Assembly: GCA_936928855.1 (NCBI GenBank)
Contig: CAKZHZ010000114.1
Location: forward strand, 1 to 15,390
Direction of reading: 5' to 3'
DNA length: 15,390 nt
From: an uncultured Polycyclovorans sp.
GTDB lineage: Bacteria > Pseudomonadota > Gammaproteobacteria > Nevskiales > Nevskiaceae
Position numbers and translations under genes: made by a program. A model generated the notes under the pieces. That model was given only the letters and a program-made list of their open reading frames with translations. It was not told where the DNA came from and searched no databases. This document shows positions 1 through 8,050 of the stretch, piece after piece (within the stretch, counting starts at the first letter, position 1; every line of letters begins with the position of its first letter).

Positions 1-155
1 ACCGTCTGCAACCAACGAACTGGACCTACAAACGACAGGCCTGGAATCTGGAGGAGCCGGATTCGGTGCGGACCGTCGAGGCCTACGGTTCGGGATGGCT
101 CGACGACGTTCGCGCACTGGGTGCCGAGTCGTATTTCCCGCCCCTGCGTCCCTGA
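1..155 (+). CDS. C-terminal end of an unrecognised protein (cut by the left edge)
   Basis: An open frame runs from the window edge (first complete codon at position 3) to a TGA at 153-155, giving about 50 residues. The frame reads like real protein: it is rich in Trp, Tyr, Asp and Glu, contains EEPDSVRTVEAYGSGWLDDV, and ends in SYFPPLRP. No start lies inside the window. I do not recognise the family from this tail. The gene converges on the MFS remnant, with only 30 bp between the two stop codons. The other + frames across this stretch continue as open reading but give low-complexity Arg/Pro/Ser sequence typical of GC-rich shadow frames. Confidence 0.5.
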   Translation, partial: RLQPTNWTYKRQAWNLEEPDSVRTVEAYGSGWLDDVRALGAESYFPPLRP

Positions 156-181
156 TCTGGGCGATGACCGCAACCCGGATC
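154..181. terminator. Possible hairpin between two convergent gene ends
   Basis: GATCTGGG (154-161) can pair with CCCGGATC (174-181) around a 12-nt loop: eight pairs including one G-T wobble. It lies exactly between the convergent stop codons of the partial gene and the MFS remnant. There is no T tract, so it is at best a weak or Rho-assisted terminator. Confidence 0.2.
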
Positions 182-185
182 TGGA

Positions 186-911
186 TCAGCCCCGAGCCGG
201 AAGCGGTTGCTCCTCCGGCACATTCGACGATCCGCGACGCGAGGGGATGGTCAGTGTGATCGCCATGCCGACGAAGGCGGCGGCCGCGGCAACGAGGAAG
301 CACCAGGTGAACGTCGACTGGTCGGGCACCTCGGTGCCGCCGAGCGAGATCGTGGCACTGGCCAGGATCAGTGCCATCACGGCGGAGGCGACGGTGGTGC
401 CCAGCGAACGCATGAGTCCGTTGAGTCCCACGGCGGCACCGGCTTCGGTGGCCGGCACCGATCCCATGATCAGGGTCGGCATCGCCGCGTAGCCGACCCC
501 CACACCGATGGCACACACGATCGAGGCCAGCATCAGCTTCCAGGCCGCGTCCATGAGGAAGAAGGCGAGCAGGTAGCCGCATCCCAGGATGGCGGCGCCG
601 ATCGCCAGGGTGATCTTGGCGCCGATCCGGTTGATGAGGATGCCCGAGATGGGCGCGAAGATCATCATCATCAGTCCGCCAGGCGCCATCCACAGGCCCG
701 CGGCCAGAAGCGACTGTCCCAGACCATAACCGGTGGCCTCCGGGAGGCGCAGCAGCATCGGCAGCACGATGGACTGGGCCATCATGCCGAAGCCGATCGC
801 CGCGGCGGCGATGTTGGTCAGCAGGAACAGGGCAATGCGTTTCATGGCGTATTTGGCTGTGAACGTCCGGATGGACAGGAGGAATATTGGGCTATCAGAC
901 CGCGAACTCAA
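186..911 (-). pseudogene. C-terminal half of a DHA2-type MFS drug transporter (N-terminal half missing)
   Basis: The reading frame gives up to 241 residues from a TTG at 909-911, or 219 from the ATG at 843-845. Six hydrophobic segments follow one another, beginning LFLLTNIAAAAIGFGMMAQS, then AGLWMAPGGLMMMIFAPISG, and ending with a helix around FTWCFLVAAAAAFVGMAITL. This matches TM9-14 of the 14-TM DHA2 efflux family (QacA/EmrB-like proton antiporters), including the PGGLMMMIFAPISG..INRIGAK loop. Family members are about 450-500 residues, so the first eight helices are absent. Family-like sequence continues up to about residue 7 (position 893), and the parC stop codon follows at 947-949, so the break lies between these points. 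An in-frame TGA sits just upstream of the TTG. I read it as a remnant left by deletion or insertion; a working half-transporter is unlikely. Confidence 0.7.
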
Positions 912-946
912 GTCCCGGGTTCACCCTATCGACGCTCGCCCCCGCG

Positions 947-3166
947 TCACTCGATCCCCATCCCGTCCACCCGCTGAAAGCCCCGCGGCAGATGGCTGCC
1001 CCGGCTGGCCCGGGCACCACTGTAGCCCGCCAGGTCCGCCGGCTTCAGCGTCAGGGTGCGCTTGCCACAGCTGAGCACCAGCGCGGCGTCGGCGGGCAGC
1101 ACACAGCTCGCCAGGATGCGGTCCTGCCCTTTCAGCGTGACCAGCTTGTTGCCCTTGCCCTTGGGCAACTCGGGCAGCTCCGCCACCGGGAACAGCAGCA
1201 GGCGCCCCTCGGCGGTGGTGATGGCCAGTTGCAGCCCGTCACCGCTCACCCGTGCCGGCCGCAACAGACCCGCGCCCTTGGCCACGGTGATGGCCGCCTT
1301 GCCCGCGCGATTGCGGCCTTGCAGGCTTTCCAGGGTCACCACGAAGCCGTAGCCCTCGGTGGAGCCGACCACGTAGCGGTCACCGGCATCGCCCAGCATC
1401 ATCGCCACGATCTTGCCGCCGTCCTGCAGGTCCAGCCGGGTGGTCACCGGCTCCCCCTGACTGCGGGCCGACGGCAGCTCGCGCGGGTTCAGCGTATAGG
1501 CGCGGCCGTTGTCATCCACCAGGATCAGCAGCTGGTTGGTCTTGCCGGTGCAGTGCAGTCCGTATTCGTCGCCGGCCTTGTATGACAGTGCCTCGGGGTC
1601 CAGATCGTGGCCCTTGCCGGCGCGGATCCAGCCCGCCTTGGACAGCACCACGGTGATGGGCTCGGCCGGCAGGATCGCCTCGGCCGACATCGCCTGCGCC
1701 GGCGGCGCGGCATTGAGCGCGCAGCGGCGGTCATCACCGTACTTCTCGGCGTCCTCGCGGATCTCCTGGGCAATCAGCTTCTTCAGCGCGGCATCGTCAC
1801 CCAGCAGGCGCTCCAGCTCGGCGCGCTCGGTTTCGAGTGCGTCCTGCTCGCCCTTGATCTTCATCTCCTCCAGTCGCGCCAATTGCCGCAACTTGGTGTC
1901 GAGAATGTAGTCCGCCTGGCGCTCCGACAGCGCGAAGGTGCGCATCAGCACGGCCTTGGGCTCGTCCTCCTGACGGATGATGCGGATCACCTCGTCGAGG
2001 TTGAGGAAGGCGATCAGCAGGCCTTCCAACAGGTGCAGGCGGTCGTTGACCTTGGCCAGCCGGTGGTTGAGTCGCCGGGTCACCGTGGCAAAGCGGTAGT
2101 CCAGCCACTCGACCAGGATCTCCCGCAGGTTCTTGACCTTGGGGCGACCGTCCAGGCCGATCATGTTGAGGTTGACCCGGTAGCTCTTCTCCAGGTCGGT
2201 GGTGGCAAACAGATGCGCCATCAGCTGCGGCACATCCACCCGGTTGGAGCGCGGCACGATGACGATGCGCACCGGGCTTTCGTGGTCGGACTCGTCGCGC
2301 AGGTCCTCCACCAGCGGCAGCTTCTTGGCGCGCATCTGGTCGGCGATCTGTTCCTGCACCTTGGCGCCGGAGACCTGATGCGGCAGGGCGGTGATGATGA
2401 TGTTGCCGGTATCGGCCTCGCGCTCCCACACCGCACGGGCCCGCACCTGGCCGTTGCCGGTGCGGTAGAGCTTGAGCAGATCGGCGGACTCCGACACGAT
2501 CTCACAGCCGGTCGGGTAGTCCGGCGCCGGCACGAAGCCCATCAGGGTTTCGATCTCCGCGCCCGGATGCTTCAGCAGGTGAATGCAGGCCTTCGCCAGC
2601 TCGCGCAGGTTGTGCGGCGGAATGTCCGTCGCCATGCCCACGGCAATGCCGGTGGTGCCGTTGACCAGGATGTTGGGCAGGCGCGCCGGCAACAACTTCG
2701 GCTCATCCAGCGTGCCGTCGAAGTTGGGCACCCAGTCGGCGGTGCCGCTGCCCAGTTCCGCCAGCAGGGTCGCGGCGTACGGCGTCAGGCGCGACTCGGT
2801 GTAGCGCATCGCGGCGAAACTCTTGGGGTCGTCCGGCGAGCCCCAGTTGCCCTGCCCGTCCACCAGCGGATAGCGGTAGGCGAAAGGCTGCGCCATGGTC
2901 ACCATCGCCTCGTAACAGGCAGTGTCCCCGTGCGGATGGAACTTGCCGAGCACGTCGCCCACGGTGCGCGCGGACTTCTTGTACTTGGCGCCCGCCGACA
3001 GCCCCAGCTCGCTCATCGCATAGACGATGCGCCGCTGCACCGGCTTGAGGCCATCGGCCACATGCGGCAGCGCCCGGTCCAGCACCACGTACATCGAGTA
3101 GTCGAGATACGCCTTTTCAGCAAAAACGCTCAGCGGCAGGCGTTCGGTTTCAATCAAGTCGGTCAT
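947..3166 (-). CDS. parC: DNA topoisomerase IV subunit A (ParC)
   Basis: 739 residues (E. coli ParC has 752). ParC is the DNA-cleaving subunit of topoisomerase IV, which decatenates daughter chromosomes as a ParC2ParE2 tetramer. The N-terminal winged-helix/tower region is near-canonical: LDYSMYVVLDRALPHVADGL, then GDVLGKFHPHGDTACYEAMV, then FAAMRYTESRL. The catalytic tyrosine is Tyr122, equal to E. coli Tyr120. PDYPTGCEIV and a C-terminal beta-pinwheel region (from about residue 490) follow. It is ParC rather than GyrA by length, by the close ParC-like sequence, and by the missing GyrA-box QRRGGKG. At the quinolone-determining Ser80 position it has Thr82, with the acidic Glu86 kept. The start is set by a GAGGTG Shine-Dalgarno at 3176-3181, 9 nt upstream and inside the end of parE. 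Expression as a parE-parC operon is inferred from the 6-nt gap. Confidence 0.97.
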   Translation of the reverse strand: MTDLIETERLPLSVFAEKAYLDYSMYVVLDRALPHVADGLKPVQRRIVYAMSELGLSAGAKYKKSARTVGDVLGKFHPHGDTACYEAMVTMAQPFAYRYPLVDGQGNWGSPDDPKSFAAMRYTESRLTPYAATLLAELGSGTADWVPNFDGTLDEPKLLPARLPNILVNGTTGIAVGMATDIPPHNLRELAKACIHLLKHPGAEIETLMGFVPAPDYPTGCEIVSESADLLKLYRTGNGQVRARAVWEREADTGNIIITALPHQVSGAKVQEQIADQMRAKKLPLVEDLRDESDHESPVRIVIVPRSNRVDVPQLMAHLFATTDLEKSYRVNLNMIGLDGRPKVKNLREILVEWLDYRFATVTRRLNHRLAKVNDRLHLLEGLLIAFLNLDEVIRIIRQEDEPKAVLMRTFALSERQADYILDTKLRQLARLEEMKIKGEQDALETERAELERLLGDDAALKKLIAQEIREDAEKYGDDRRCALNAAPPAQAMSAEAILPAEPITVVLSKAGWIRAGKGHDLDPEALSYKAGDEYGLHCTGKTNQLLILVDDNGRAYTLNPRELPSARSQGEPVTTRLDLQDGGKIVAMMLGDAGDRYVVGSTEGYGFVVTLESLQGRNRAGKAAITVAKGAGLLRPARVSGDGLQLAITTAEGRLLLFPVAELPELPKGKGNKLVTLKGQDRILASCVLPADAALVLSCGKRTLTLKPADLAGYSGARASRGSHLPRGFQRVDGMGIE

Positions 3167-3172
3167 CGTCGC

Positions 3173-5062
3173 TTACACCTCGGCCCGGTTGCCTTCGCGT
3201 TCCAGCCAGTCCTTGCGGTCGCCGGCGCGTTTCTTGTTGAGCAGCATGTCGACGGTCTGGTCGGACTGCCCCTCATCCAGCGTCAGCTGCACCAGCCGGC
3301 GGGTGTCCCGCGCCATGGTGGTTTCGCGCAGCTGCAAGGGGTTCATCTCACCCAGGCCCTTGAAGCGGGTGACGCTCAGCTTGGTGCGCGGCTGTTCGGC
3401 CTGCAGGCGGTCGAGAATGCCGTCGCGCTCCGCAGCGTCCAGGGCATAGAACACCTGCTTGCCGGCATCCACCCGGTACAGCGGCGGCATGGCGATGTAG
3501 ATATGCCCCGCCTCCACCAGCGGCCGGTAATGGCGCAGAAACAGCGCACACAGCAGGGTGGCGATGTGCAGCCCGTCGGAGTCGGCATCGGCCAGCACAC
3601 AGATCTTGCCGTAGCGCAGCTGCGACAGATCGGCGCTGCCCGGGTCGACACCGATGGCCACCGAGATATCGTGAATCTCCTGGCTGGCGAGGGCCTCGCC
3701 GGCATCGCACTCCCAGGTGTTGAGGATCTTGCCGCGCAGCGGCATCACTGCCTGGGTGTCGCGATCCCGCGCCTGCTTGGCGGAGCCCCCGGCGGAATCG
3801 CCTTCCACCAGGAACAGCTCGGTCTGGTTGAGGTCGGTCGACACGCAGTCCGCCAGCTTGCCCGGCAGCGCCGGCCCGCTGGTCACCTTCTTGCGCACCA
3901 CCTGCCGGCTCTGCTTGAGGCGCGCGCTGGCATTGGCGATCACCCATTGGGCGATCTGCTCGCCCTCGTTGGGGTGCTGGTTCAGCCACAGACCGAAGGC
4001 ATCGTGAATCACGCCCGAGACGAAGGCGGCGGTCTCGCGCGAGGACAGGCGCTCCTTGGTCTGCCCGGCGAACTGCGGGTCGTGCATCTTGGTCGACAGC
4101 ACATACTGGCAGCCCGCCCACACGTCGTCCGGCGTCAGCTTGAGCCCGCGCGGCAGCAGGTTGCGGAACTCGCAGAACTCGCGCAGCGCCTCGGTGAGGC
4201 CGGTCCGCAGGCCGTTGACGTGGGTCCCGCCCTGCGCAGTCGGAATCAGGTTGACGTAGCTCTCGGCCACGGGATCACTGCCGCCAGGCGTCCACACCAG
4301 CGCCCACTCGCACTCTTCGCGGGCCGCCTTGAGGCTGCCGGTGAATGGATCCGCTGGCAGCGTTTCCGCCCCCTGCAGGGCATCCTGGAGGTAGTCCACC
4401 AGGCCGTTCTCGTACTGCCAAACGGTCTGTTCACCATGACCGCGGTCGTCCAGCGTCACCTTCAGGTTCGGGCACAGCACCGCCTTGGCCCGCAACACCT
4501 GCTTGAGCCGCGGCAGGCTGAACCTGGGGCTGTCGAAATACTGCGGGTCGGGCCAGAACCGCAGCGTGGTGCCGGTGCGGCGCTGCCCCACCGTCCCCAC
4601 CTCACGCAGTTCCTCGACCTTGTTGCCACCCGCGAAATCGATGGCCCATTGCTTGCCGCCCCGGAACACGTTCACCGTGGTACGGGTGGACAGCGCGTTC
4701 ACCACCGACACGCCGACCCCGTGCAGACCGCCGGAGAAGTTGTACATCTTGTTGGAGAATTTGGCCCCGGAATGCAGCTTGGTGAGGATCAGCTCCACCC
4801 CGCTTACCTGATGCTCGGGGTGGATGTCCACCGGCATGCCGCGACCGTCGTCGGCCACCTCCAGCGAACCGTCCTCGAACACGGTGACCGTGATGGCCTT
4901 GCAGTGGCCCGCCAGCGCCTCGTCGACCGCGTTGTCGATCACCTCCTGCGCAAGATGATTGGGCCGCTGAGTATCGGTATACATCCCGGGCCGCTTGCGG
5001 ACGGGATCCAAACCTTGAAGAACTTCAATCGCTTGCGCGCTGTATTGGGAGGCGTCGGTCAT
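3173..5062 (-). CDS. parE: DNA topoisomerase IV subunit B (ParE)
   Basis: 629 residues (E. coli ParE has 630). ParE is the ATPase subunit that drives strand passage by topoisomerase IV. The GHKL ATP-binding motifs are intact: QEVIDNAVDEA (catalytic Glu40), DDGRGMP (71-77) and GGLHGVGVS (111-119). The transducer QTK loop has Lys336. The TOPRIM metal-binding motifs are EGDSAGG (420-426) and DADSDG (492-497), followed by FKGLGEMNP. The absence of the roughly 170-residue insert found in gammaproteobacterial GyrB marks it as ParE. The ATG at 5060-5062 has no convincing Shine-Dalgarno sequence upstream, but it begins MTDASQYSAQAIEVLQGLDP, where the family begins. It is the first gene of the pair with parC and is divergent from cfa. 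Confidence 0.97.
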   Translation of the reverse strand: MTDASQYSAQAIEVLQGLDPVRKRPGMYTDTQRPNHLAQEVIDNAVDEALAGHCKAITVTVFEDGSLEVADDGRGMPVDIHPEHQVSGVELILTKLHSGAKFSNKMYNFSGGLHGVGVSVVNALSTRTTVNVFRGGKQWAIDFAGGNKVEELREVGTVGQRRTGTTLRFWPDPQYFDSPRFSLPRLKQVLRAKAVLCPNLKVTLDDRGHGEQTVWQYENGLVDYLQDALQGAETLPADPFTGSLKAAREECEWALVWTPGGSDPVAESYVNLIPTAQGGTHVNGLRTGLTEALREFCEFRNLLPRGLKLTPDDVWAGCQYVLSTKMHDPQFAGQTKERLSSRETAAFVSGVIHDAFGLWLNQHPNEGEQIAQWVIANASARLKQSRQVVRKKVTSGPALPGKLADCVSTDLNQTELFLVEGDSAGGSAKQARDRDTQAVMPLRGKILNTWECDAGEALASQEIHDISVAIGVDPGSADLSQLRYGKICVLADADSDGLHIATLLCALFLRHYRPLVEAGHIYIAMPPLYRVDAGKQVFYALDAAERDGILDRLQAEQPRTKLSVTRFKGLGEMNPLQLRETTMARDTRRLVQLTLDEGQSDQTVDMLLNKKRAGDRKDWLEREGNRAEV

Positions 5063-5257
5063 GCGCTGGGGCTAAATTTCGGAGCGGGCGGAGGCTACGG
5101 GATACGCCTGCGGCGGGCAAGCAGCAACTTGCCCACGGGCCACCCGTGGCGCTACGGTGCGGGAACGTTCAGCGCCGCAGCGGCGCCCAGGCGCCCTCGA
5201 CGCGGTTCCCGGCCGCGCCCCTGGCAGCGTGCGGCCCTGACACTCAGGAGGTCCGTC
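5063..5257 (+). promoter_or_regulatory. Hairpin-rich parE/cfa intergenic region, candidate structured cfa leader
   Basis: These 195 bp hold at least five inverted repeats when read towards cfa. GGGCAAG (5115-5121) pairs with CTTGCCC (5128-5134). CCACGGG (5133-5139) pairs with CCCGTGG (5143-5149). CGGGAAC (5160-5166) pairs with GTTCCCG (5205-5211), enclosing the palindrome GCGCCGC-A-GCGGCGC (5172-5186). GGCCGC (5211-5216) pairs with GCGGCC (5231-5236). CCTGA (5236-5240) pairs with TCAGG (5244-5248) and covers part of the cfa Shine-Dalgarno. GCTACGG occurs twice as a direct repeat (5094-5100 and 5151-5157), bracketing the first two hairpins. No strong sigma-70 promoter stands out on either strand, though promoters for both genes must lie here. 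The region could instead be an inserted palindromic repeat. A match to a known SAM riboswitch was not seen. Confidence 0.4.
5245..5252 (+). promoter_or_regulatory. Shine-Dalgarno fixing the cfa start
   Basis: CAGGAGGT is a near-perfect anti-16S match, 5 nt before the ATG at 5258. It decides the start of cfa, because the same frame is open for more than 3.5 kb upstream (antisense to parE and parC). Confidence 0.85.
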
Positions 5258-6448
5258 ATGTCCGACCACCGCCGCGCCACCGTTCTCGACCCCGCCCGAC
5301 GCGAGGTCCGCCCCCGCAAGCCCGACCCGGCCGATGCCACCCTGAGCCGGCTGCTGCAGCGGGCCGACGTCCGGCTCAACGGGCCGCGTCCCTGCGACAT
5401 GCAGGTCCATCACCGGCAGACCGCCCGCCGCATCCTCGCCCAGGGCAGTCTCGGCCTCGGCGAGAGCTACATGGAGGGATGGTGGGATGCCGAGCAACTC
5501 GACGAACTGATCCATCGGGTACTGACGGCGCGGCTCGACCAGACCGTGCGCAATCCCGCTCTGGTCTGGGCCGGCCTGCGGGCACGGGCCTTCAACCTGC
5601 AGAACGCGGCCCGCGCCTGGATGGTGGGGCAGCAGCACTACGACCTCGGCAACGATTTCTTTGCCGCCATGCTGGACCCGTCCATGGCCTACTCCTGCGG
5701 CTACTGGGCCGAGGCCAACACCCTGGCCGACGCCCAGTTCGACAAACTCGACCTGGTGTGCCGGAAGCTGGGCCTGCAACCCGGCATGCGGCTGCTCGAT
5801 ATCGGCTGCGGATGGGGCAGCCTCATGCACCATGCCGCCACCCACTACGGCGTGGAATGCGTGGGCCTGACCGTATCCCGCGAGCAGGCCGCTTTCGGTG
5901 CCGAGCGCTGCGCCGGCCTGCCGGTGCACTTCGAACTGGCCGACTACCGCAGTTTCAACGCCAACGGCGCCCGCCGCTTTGATCGCATCGCCTCCATCGG
6001 CATGTTCGAGCACGTTGGCAGCAAGAACTATCCCGCCTTCTTCGCCCTGGTCGACCGCAGCCTGCCCCCCGACGGCCTGATGCTGCTGCATACCATCGGC
6101 AAGACCCACCACCGCGACACCACCGACCCGTGGATCGACCGCTACATCTTCCGCAATGGCCAGCTGCCGCTGCTGGGGCAGATCAGCGACGCCGCCGACC
6201 CCCGCTTCATCATCGAGGATGTCCACAACTTCGGCGCCGACTACGACCGCACGCTGATGGCCTGGTATCGCAACTTCCACCGCGCCTGGCCCCGCTTCGC
6301 CGGTCAGTATGGCGACCGCTTCTACCGCATGTGGCGGTATTACCTGCTGGCCTGCGCCGGCGCCTTCCGCGCCCGCACACTGCAACTGTGGCAACTGGTG
6401 ATCTCCCCCCGCGGCGTTCCGGGCGGCTATCGTCGCCCGTTGCGTTGA
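5258..6448 (+). CDS. cfa: Cyclopropane-fatty-acyl-phospholipid synthase
   Basis: 396 residues (E. coli Cfa has 382). It transfers a methylene group from S-adenosylmethionine to the cis double bond of acyl chains in membrane phospholipids, a modification tied to stationary phase, acid and solvent stress. Visible signatures are the N-terminal GSLGLGESYMEGWWDAEQLD block, the lipid-site region VGQQHYDLGNDFFAAMLDP then MAYSCGYW, the SAM motif LLDIGCGWGSL, the catalytic-core IGMFEHVGSKNY, LLHTIG, and the C-terminal HNFGADYDRTLMAWY and CAGAFRART. Everything aligns with E. coli Cfa apart from a slightly longer N-terminus. The start at 5258 is set by the strong Shine-Dalgarno. It is the first + strand gene after the divergent parE; the acyltransferase/nitrilase fusion follows after 45 nt. 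Confidence 0.96.
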   Translation: MSDHRRATVLDPARREVRPRKPDPADATLSRLLQRADVRLNGPRPCDMQVHHRQTARRILAQGSLGLGESYMEGWWDAEQLDELIHRVLTARLDQTVRNPALVWAGLRARAFNLQNAARAWMVGQQHYDLGNDFFAAMLDPSMAYSCGYWAEANTLADAQFDKLDLVCRKLGLQPGMRLLDIGCGWGSLMHHAATHYGVECVGLTVSREQAAFGAERCAGLPVHFELADYRSFNANGARRFDRIASIGMFEHVGSKNYPAFFALVDRSLPPDGLMLLHTIGKTHHRDTTDPWIDRYIFRNGQLPLLGQISDAADPRFIIEDVHNFGADYDRTLMAWYRNFHRAWPRFAGQYGDRFYRMWRYYLLACAGAFRARTLQLWQLVISPRGVPGGYRRPLR

Positions 6449-6467
6449 GGCGCGCCCGCTACACTAT
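6440..6467 (+). promoter_or_regulatory. Weak sigma-70-like promoter before the GNAT/nitrilase gene
   Basis: TTGCGT (6440-6445) and CACTAT (6462-6467), 16 nt apart, lie at the end of cfa and in the 45-bp gap after it. If used, the downstream genes could be transcribed independently of cfa. Both boxes are imperfect. Confidence 0.2.
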
Positions 6468-6493
6468 GGGCCTCACTTGAGCCCGAGACCCCG

Positions 6494-8044
6494 ATGGCGC
6501 GTGATCGCTCGCTGTCCATCCGCATGGCCACGCACGCGGATATTCCGGCCATTCGCCGATTGATGAAGAAGGCCTACCCCAACATGGGGGGCTACAGTCG
6601 CGACCAGCTGCGGGGCCAACTCAATCACTTTCCCGAAGGTCACATGGTGGCCGAACTGGACGGTCATGTTGCCGGCTACAGCGCCTCCATCATCGTCACT
6701 GCTGACGAGGCCCTGCGCCCGCACACCTGGAGCGAAATCACCGGCAACGGCTTTGGCTCCACCCATGATCCTGACGGGGATTATCTTTACGGCTACGAAG
6801 TGGCGGTGGATCCCGCGTTCCGTCAGCGGCGTCTGGCCGAACGGCTCTATGCCGCCCGCCGCAAACTGTGCGTGGCGATGGGCCTGGAAGGCATCGTCTT
6901 CGGAGGGCGCATGCCGGGCTTTGCCCGTCGCGCCCGCAAGCTGGGGGACCACGCCGCCTACTGTCGCGAGGTGATGGAAGGCCGGCTGCGGGATCCCGTG
7001 ATGAACTTTCAGCTTCGTCAGGGCTTCGAGTTCATCGGGCTGCTGCCCAACTACCTGAAATCGGATGTCGACTCCGGCTGCGCCGCCACTCACATGCGCT
7101 GGCGCAACCCGCAGGAACGCAGCGACGTGGTGCGGGCCCACTCGGCGCCGGACCGTGGACCGTCCACCGTGCGGGTGGCCACCGTCCAGTACCTGCAGCG
7201 TGCCATCAACTCCTTTGAAGAGTTCGCCGATATCGTCCGCTACTTCGTCGACACGGTGGCCGATTACAAGTGCGACTTCGTGGTGTTCCCCGAATACTTT
7301 GCACTACAGCTGCTGTCCATCGAGAACACCCCGCAAAAACCGCGCGAGGCCGCACTCAAGCTGGCGGAGTACAACGACCGCCTGGAAACCCTGTTCCACG
7401 ACATGGCGCTGCGCTACAACGTCAACATCATCGGCGGATCGCATCCCGCGGTGCAGGCAGACGGGCGTCTGCTCAACCTGGCCCATGTGTTTCTGCGCGA
7501 TGGCTCGGTCTACGAGCAGCCCAAGATTCACCCCACCCCCTCCGAGCGCTACTGGTGGCAGGTGGAGGGCGGCGACTACGTACGCGCCATCCAGACCGAT
7601 TGCGGCACCATCGGCGTGCTGGTCTGCTACGACAGCGAATTCCCCGAACTCACCCGGCACCTGGTGGACCAGGGCGCCGACATCCTGTTCGTGCCCTACT
7701 CCACCGAGGAGCGCAACGGCCACTTACGGGTGCGCTACTGCGCCCATGCCCGCGCCGTAGAGAACCAGATCTACGTGGTCACCTCCGGCAACACCGGCAA
7801 CCTGCCGCGGCACCACAACATGGACATCCACTACGCGCAGAGCGCCATCATCACGCCCTGTGACTTCCCGTTCGGTCGCGACGGCGTGGCGGCCGATACC
7901 ACGCCCAATGTCGAAATGATCGCCTTCGCCGACCTTGACCTGGCCGCCCTGGCCACGGCACGAGCCCATGGAACCGTGCAGAATCTCAAGGACCGTCGCC
8001 ACGAACTCTATGCCGTGCAGTGGCGCGGCAAGTCCGCTCCCTGA
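6494..8044 (+). CDS. Bifunctional GNAT acetyltransferase / nitrilase-superfamily hydrolase (YhcX-like)
   Basis: 516 residues, two fused domains. Residues about 8-205 form a GNAT acetyl-CoA-dependent N-acyltransferase fold; the acetyl-CoA core strand is seen as YGYEVAVDPAFRQRRLAERL. Residues about 225-510 are a carbon-nitrogen hydrolase with the complete nitrilase triad: Glu267 (VVFPEYFALQ), Lys344 (EQPKIHPTPSE) and Cys378 (GVLVCYDSEFPE). NGHLRVRYCAHARAVENQ also fits amidase-type members. The architecture and length match Bacillus YhcX (about 513 residues) and many uncharacterised proteobacterial proteins. A cytosolic amide or nitrile hydrolase coupled to N-acylation is likely; the substrate is unknown. 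No signal peptide is visible. The gene is 45 nt after cfa and 6 nt before xseB, so co-transcription is plausible, with no obvious functional link to either. Confidence 0.9.
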   Translation: MARDRSLSIRMATHADIPAIRRLMKKAYPNMGGYSRDQLRGQLNHFPEGHMVAELDGHVAGYSASIIVTADEALRPHTWSEITGNGFGSTHDPDGDYLYGYEVAVDPAFRQRRLAERLYAARRKLCVAMGLEGIVFGGRMPGFARRARKLGDHAAYCREVMEGRLRDPVMNFQLRQGFEFIGLLPNYLKSDVDSGCAATHMRWRNPQERSDVVRAHSAPDRGPSTVRVATVQYLQRAINSFEEFADIVRYFVDTVADYKCDFVVFPEYFALQLLSIENTPQKPREAALKLAEYNDRLETLFHDMALRYNVNIIGGSHPAVQADGRLLNLAHVFLRDGSVYEQPKIHPTPSERYWWQVEGGDYVRAIQTDCGTIGVLVCYDSEFPELTRHLVDQGADILFVPYSTEERNGHLRVRYCAHARAVENQIYVVTSGNTGNLPRHHNMDIHYAQSAIITPCDFPFGRDGVAADTTPNVEMIAFADLDLAALATARAHGTVQNLKDRRHELYAVQWRGKSAP

Positions 8045-8050
8045 GGCCCC

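Noticed and set aside
5063..5257. SAM-sensing riboswitch upstream of cfa (a SAM-using enzyme)
   Set aside because: The inverted repeats do not reproduce the conserved core of any SAM or SAH riboswitch that I know; structure alone is not enough to name one.
5072..6394. 440-codon - strand frame across cfa
   Set aside because: Antisense to cfa, with no recognisable domain and compositional bias of a shadow frame.
1607..6448. One 1613-codon open frame on the + strand
   Set aside because: Its first 1217 codons are antisense to parC and parE and are rich in His, Gln, Arg and Ala with no domain; only the last 396 codons, from the Shine-Dalgarno-led ATG at 5258, are the cfa gene.
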